Translations under genes and position numbers: made by a program
In this document: in pieces, positions 6,645 through 7,513 of the stretch
Numbering within the stretch: position 1 is the first letter of the stretch
Layout: each line of letters starts with the position of its first letter
Notes under the pieces: model-generated
Databases searched by the model: none
Seen by the model: the letters and a program-made list of their open reading frames with translations, nothing else
What the model was told of the DNA's origin: nothing
DNA from: Hydrogenophaga sp.
GTDB lineage: Bacteria > Pseudomonadota > Gammaproteobacteria > Burkholderiales > Burkholderiaceae_C
Direction: 5' to 3'
DNA: 7,513 nt
NCBI GenBank assembly: GCA_021154985.1
Contig: JAJNQE010000036.1
Span: forward strand, 1-7,513

Positions 6645-7283
6645 ATGAATCACTCTGTCCACATCATCGTCTTCGCCAAAGCACCCGTCGCAGGCCTTGC
6701 CAAGACAAGGCTGATCCCGGCGCTGGGAGCAACGGGCGCTGCCCGCCTGGCTGCCTTGATGTTGAAACATGCGGTAGCACAGGCGCTGGCCAGCGAGGTG
6801 GGCACTGTGGAGGTGTGTGTGACGCCTGCGCCTGAAGATCCCATGTGGTCGGAGCTGTTGCCGCAGCACGCAGCGCTGCGCATCAGCGATCAAGGCCATG
6901 GTGACTTGGGAGAGCGAATGGCGCGGGCTGCTCAACGTGCGTTGGCCGCGGGCCACGCGGTGCTGTTGATGGGAACCGATTGCCCGGATCTCACCGCCGA
7001 GCGAATTCGAATGGCGGCAGCGAACTTGCTCACCAGCGATGCCGCGCTCGTACCAGCCTTTGACGGTGGCTATGTCTTGCTGGCACTGAACCGCTTTGAT
7101 GCCAGCCTATTTCGAGACATCGCCTGGAGCACCTCCAGCGTGGCGCAGGTCACGCGGTCTCGGATGGGCCAGTTGGGCTGGAGCGCGACCACCTTGTCAA
7201 CGCTGCACGACATCGATGAGCCCGATGATCTTCGTTGGCTGCCCGAGGCTTTGCTGCCGGCTGGCATTCAGCAGCCGAAGTGA
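6645..7283 (+). CDS. DUF2064 GT-A-like transferase, TIGR04282 type (rSAM/selenodomain-associated transferase 1)
   Basis: This 212-residue soluble protein has the nucleotide-sugar/nucleotidyltransferase-like fold of the DUF2064 family. Visible motifs are FAKAPVAGLAKTRL (10-23, N-terminal donor-binding loop with K19-x-R22 style basic residues), GDLGERM (86-92), MGTDCPDL (109-116, the acidic metal-binding site), PAFDGGYVLLAL (127-138) and the C-terminal HDIDEPDDLRWL. These fit TIGR04282, whose genes usually sit beside TIGR04283 members in selenium- or arsenosugar-associated neighbourhoods. Here it follows the TIGR04283 gene by 8 bases, with its ribosome binding site inside the upstream stop region, so the two proteins are probably made together and act in one pathway. 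Actual donor and product are not known from sequence; either glycosyl transfer or nucleotide activation of a sugar is plausible. It ends five bases from a convergent DUF302 gene. Confidence 0.92.
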   Translation: MNHSVHIIVFAKAPVAGLAKTRLIPALGATGAARLAALMLKHAVAQALASEVGTVEVCVTPAPEDPMWSELLPQHAALRISDQGHGDLGERMARAAQRALAAGHAVLLMGTDCPDLTAERIRMAAANLLTSDAALVPAFDGGYVLLALNRFDASLFRDIAWSTSSVAQVTRSRMGQLGWSATTLSTLHDIDEPDDLRWLPEALLPAGIQQPK

Positions 7284-7288
7284 TGTGA

Positions 7289-7513
7289 TCAGTTGGCAGT
7301 CGCCGCAGCGGCGATACCTTCGAGCGCCTTGCGCAGGTTCTCGACCACGGGGCACTGCGCAACACCATGGCGCTGGGCGAGAAAGGCTGGGTCGTTGTAA
7401 CCCACCCAGACTTGGGCTGATGCGTCCTCCCACACCAACGCCTTGAGCGGCAGGTCGATGCCAACCGATTGCGCGCACTCCATGAAAGGTGTTCCGCCCT
7501 GCGGATTGCCGAA
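7289..7513 (-). CDS. DUF302 family protein, C-terminal part (5' end outside the window)
   Basis: Read on the minus strand, the frame is open from the right edge to the stop at 7291-7289, giving 74 residues. It opens with FGNPQGGTPFM, followed by GIDLPLKALVWED, VWVGYNDPAFLAQRHG and an Ala-rich end. These match the conserved C-terminal core of DUF302 proteins, small domains of about 130 residues, often exported, of unknown biochemical function. The N-terminus, and therefore any signal peptide, lies outside the window. The ATG at 7483 is internal to the conserved domain and is unlikely to be the true start. The gene converges on the DUF2064 gene with only five bases between stop codons, so it belongs to a different transcription unit and probably bounds the selenium-associated set on this side. 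Confidence 0.85.
   Translation of the reverse strand, partial: FGNPQGGTPFMECAQSVGIDLPLKALVWEDASAQVWVGYNDPAFLAQRHGVAQCPVVENLRKALEGIAAAATAN

Noticed and set aside
7300..7314. Inverted repeat TCGCCG-CAG-CGGCGA as a terminator for the transferase operon
   Set aside because: The stem is short, no T-tract follows on the plus strand, and it lies within Ala codons of the DUF302 gene, where such repeats arise from GCC/GCG codon use.

Overview
The window is a GC-rich, densely coding stretch. Protein style and gene neighbourhood suggest a betaproteobacterium, probably Burkholderiales. This is a judgement from sequence character, not from a database search. Five genes plus the 3' part of a sixth run left to right, and one truncated gene converges on them from the right edge.

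Left part (1-1166): the C-terminal half of a YghU-like glutathione transferase is followed, 56 bases later, by a complete second Nu-class-like (YfcG/YghU type) glutathione transferase. The two look like tandem paralogues.

Central and right part (1321-7283): four same-strand genes form what looks like one functional set. (1) A 761-residue fusion joins an FAD/NAD(P) oxidoreductase to selenophosphate synthetase (SelD). (2) A 716-residue fusion joins a membrane VTT (TVP38/TMEM64, DedA-like) domain to a mercuric-reductase-like flavin disulfide reductase. (3) A family 2 glycosyltransferase matches the TIGR04283 type ('rSAM/selenodomain-associated transferase 2'). (4) A DUF2064 GT-A-like transferase matches the TIGR04282 type ('rSAM/selenodomain-associated transferase 1'). 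The last two families are also named for arsenosugar biosynthesis. No selA, selB, tRNA-Sec, selU, arsM, arsS or radical SAM gene lies in the window.

Working model (inference): the membrane flavoenzyme handles uptake or reduction of a selenium (or arsenic) oxyanion or a glutathione adduct of it. The SelD fusion activates selenide to selenophosphate. The two transferases build or modify a sugar-containing small molecule. The two glutathione transferases next door fit thiol and oxyanion chemistry, but that link is only positional.

Right edge (7289-7513, minus strand): the C-terminal end of a DUF302 protein lies five bases from the DUF2064 gene, tail to tail.

The longest non-coding gaps are 154 bases (1167-1320), 121 bases (3607-3727) and 83 bases (5879-5961). 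The first two each hold an inverted repeat. I found no convincing sigma-70 promoter, classical terminator, RNA gene, CRISPR array or mobile element.
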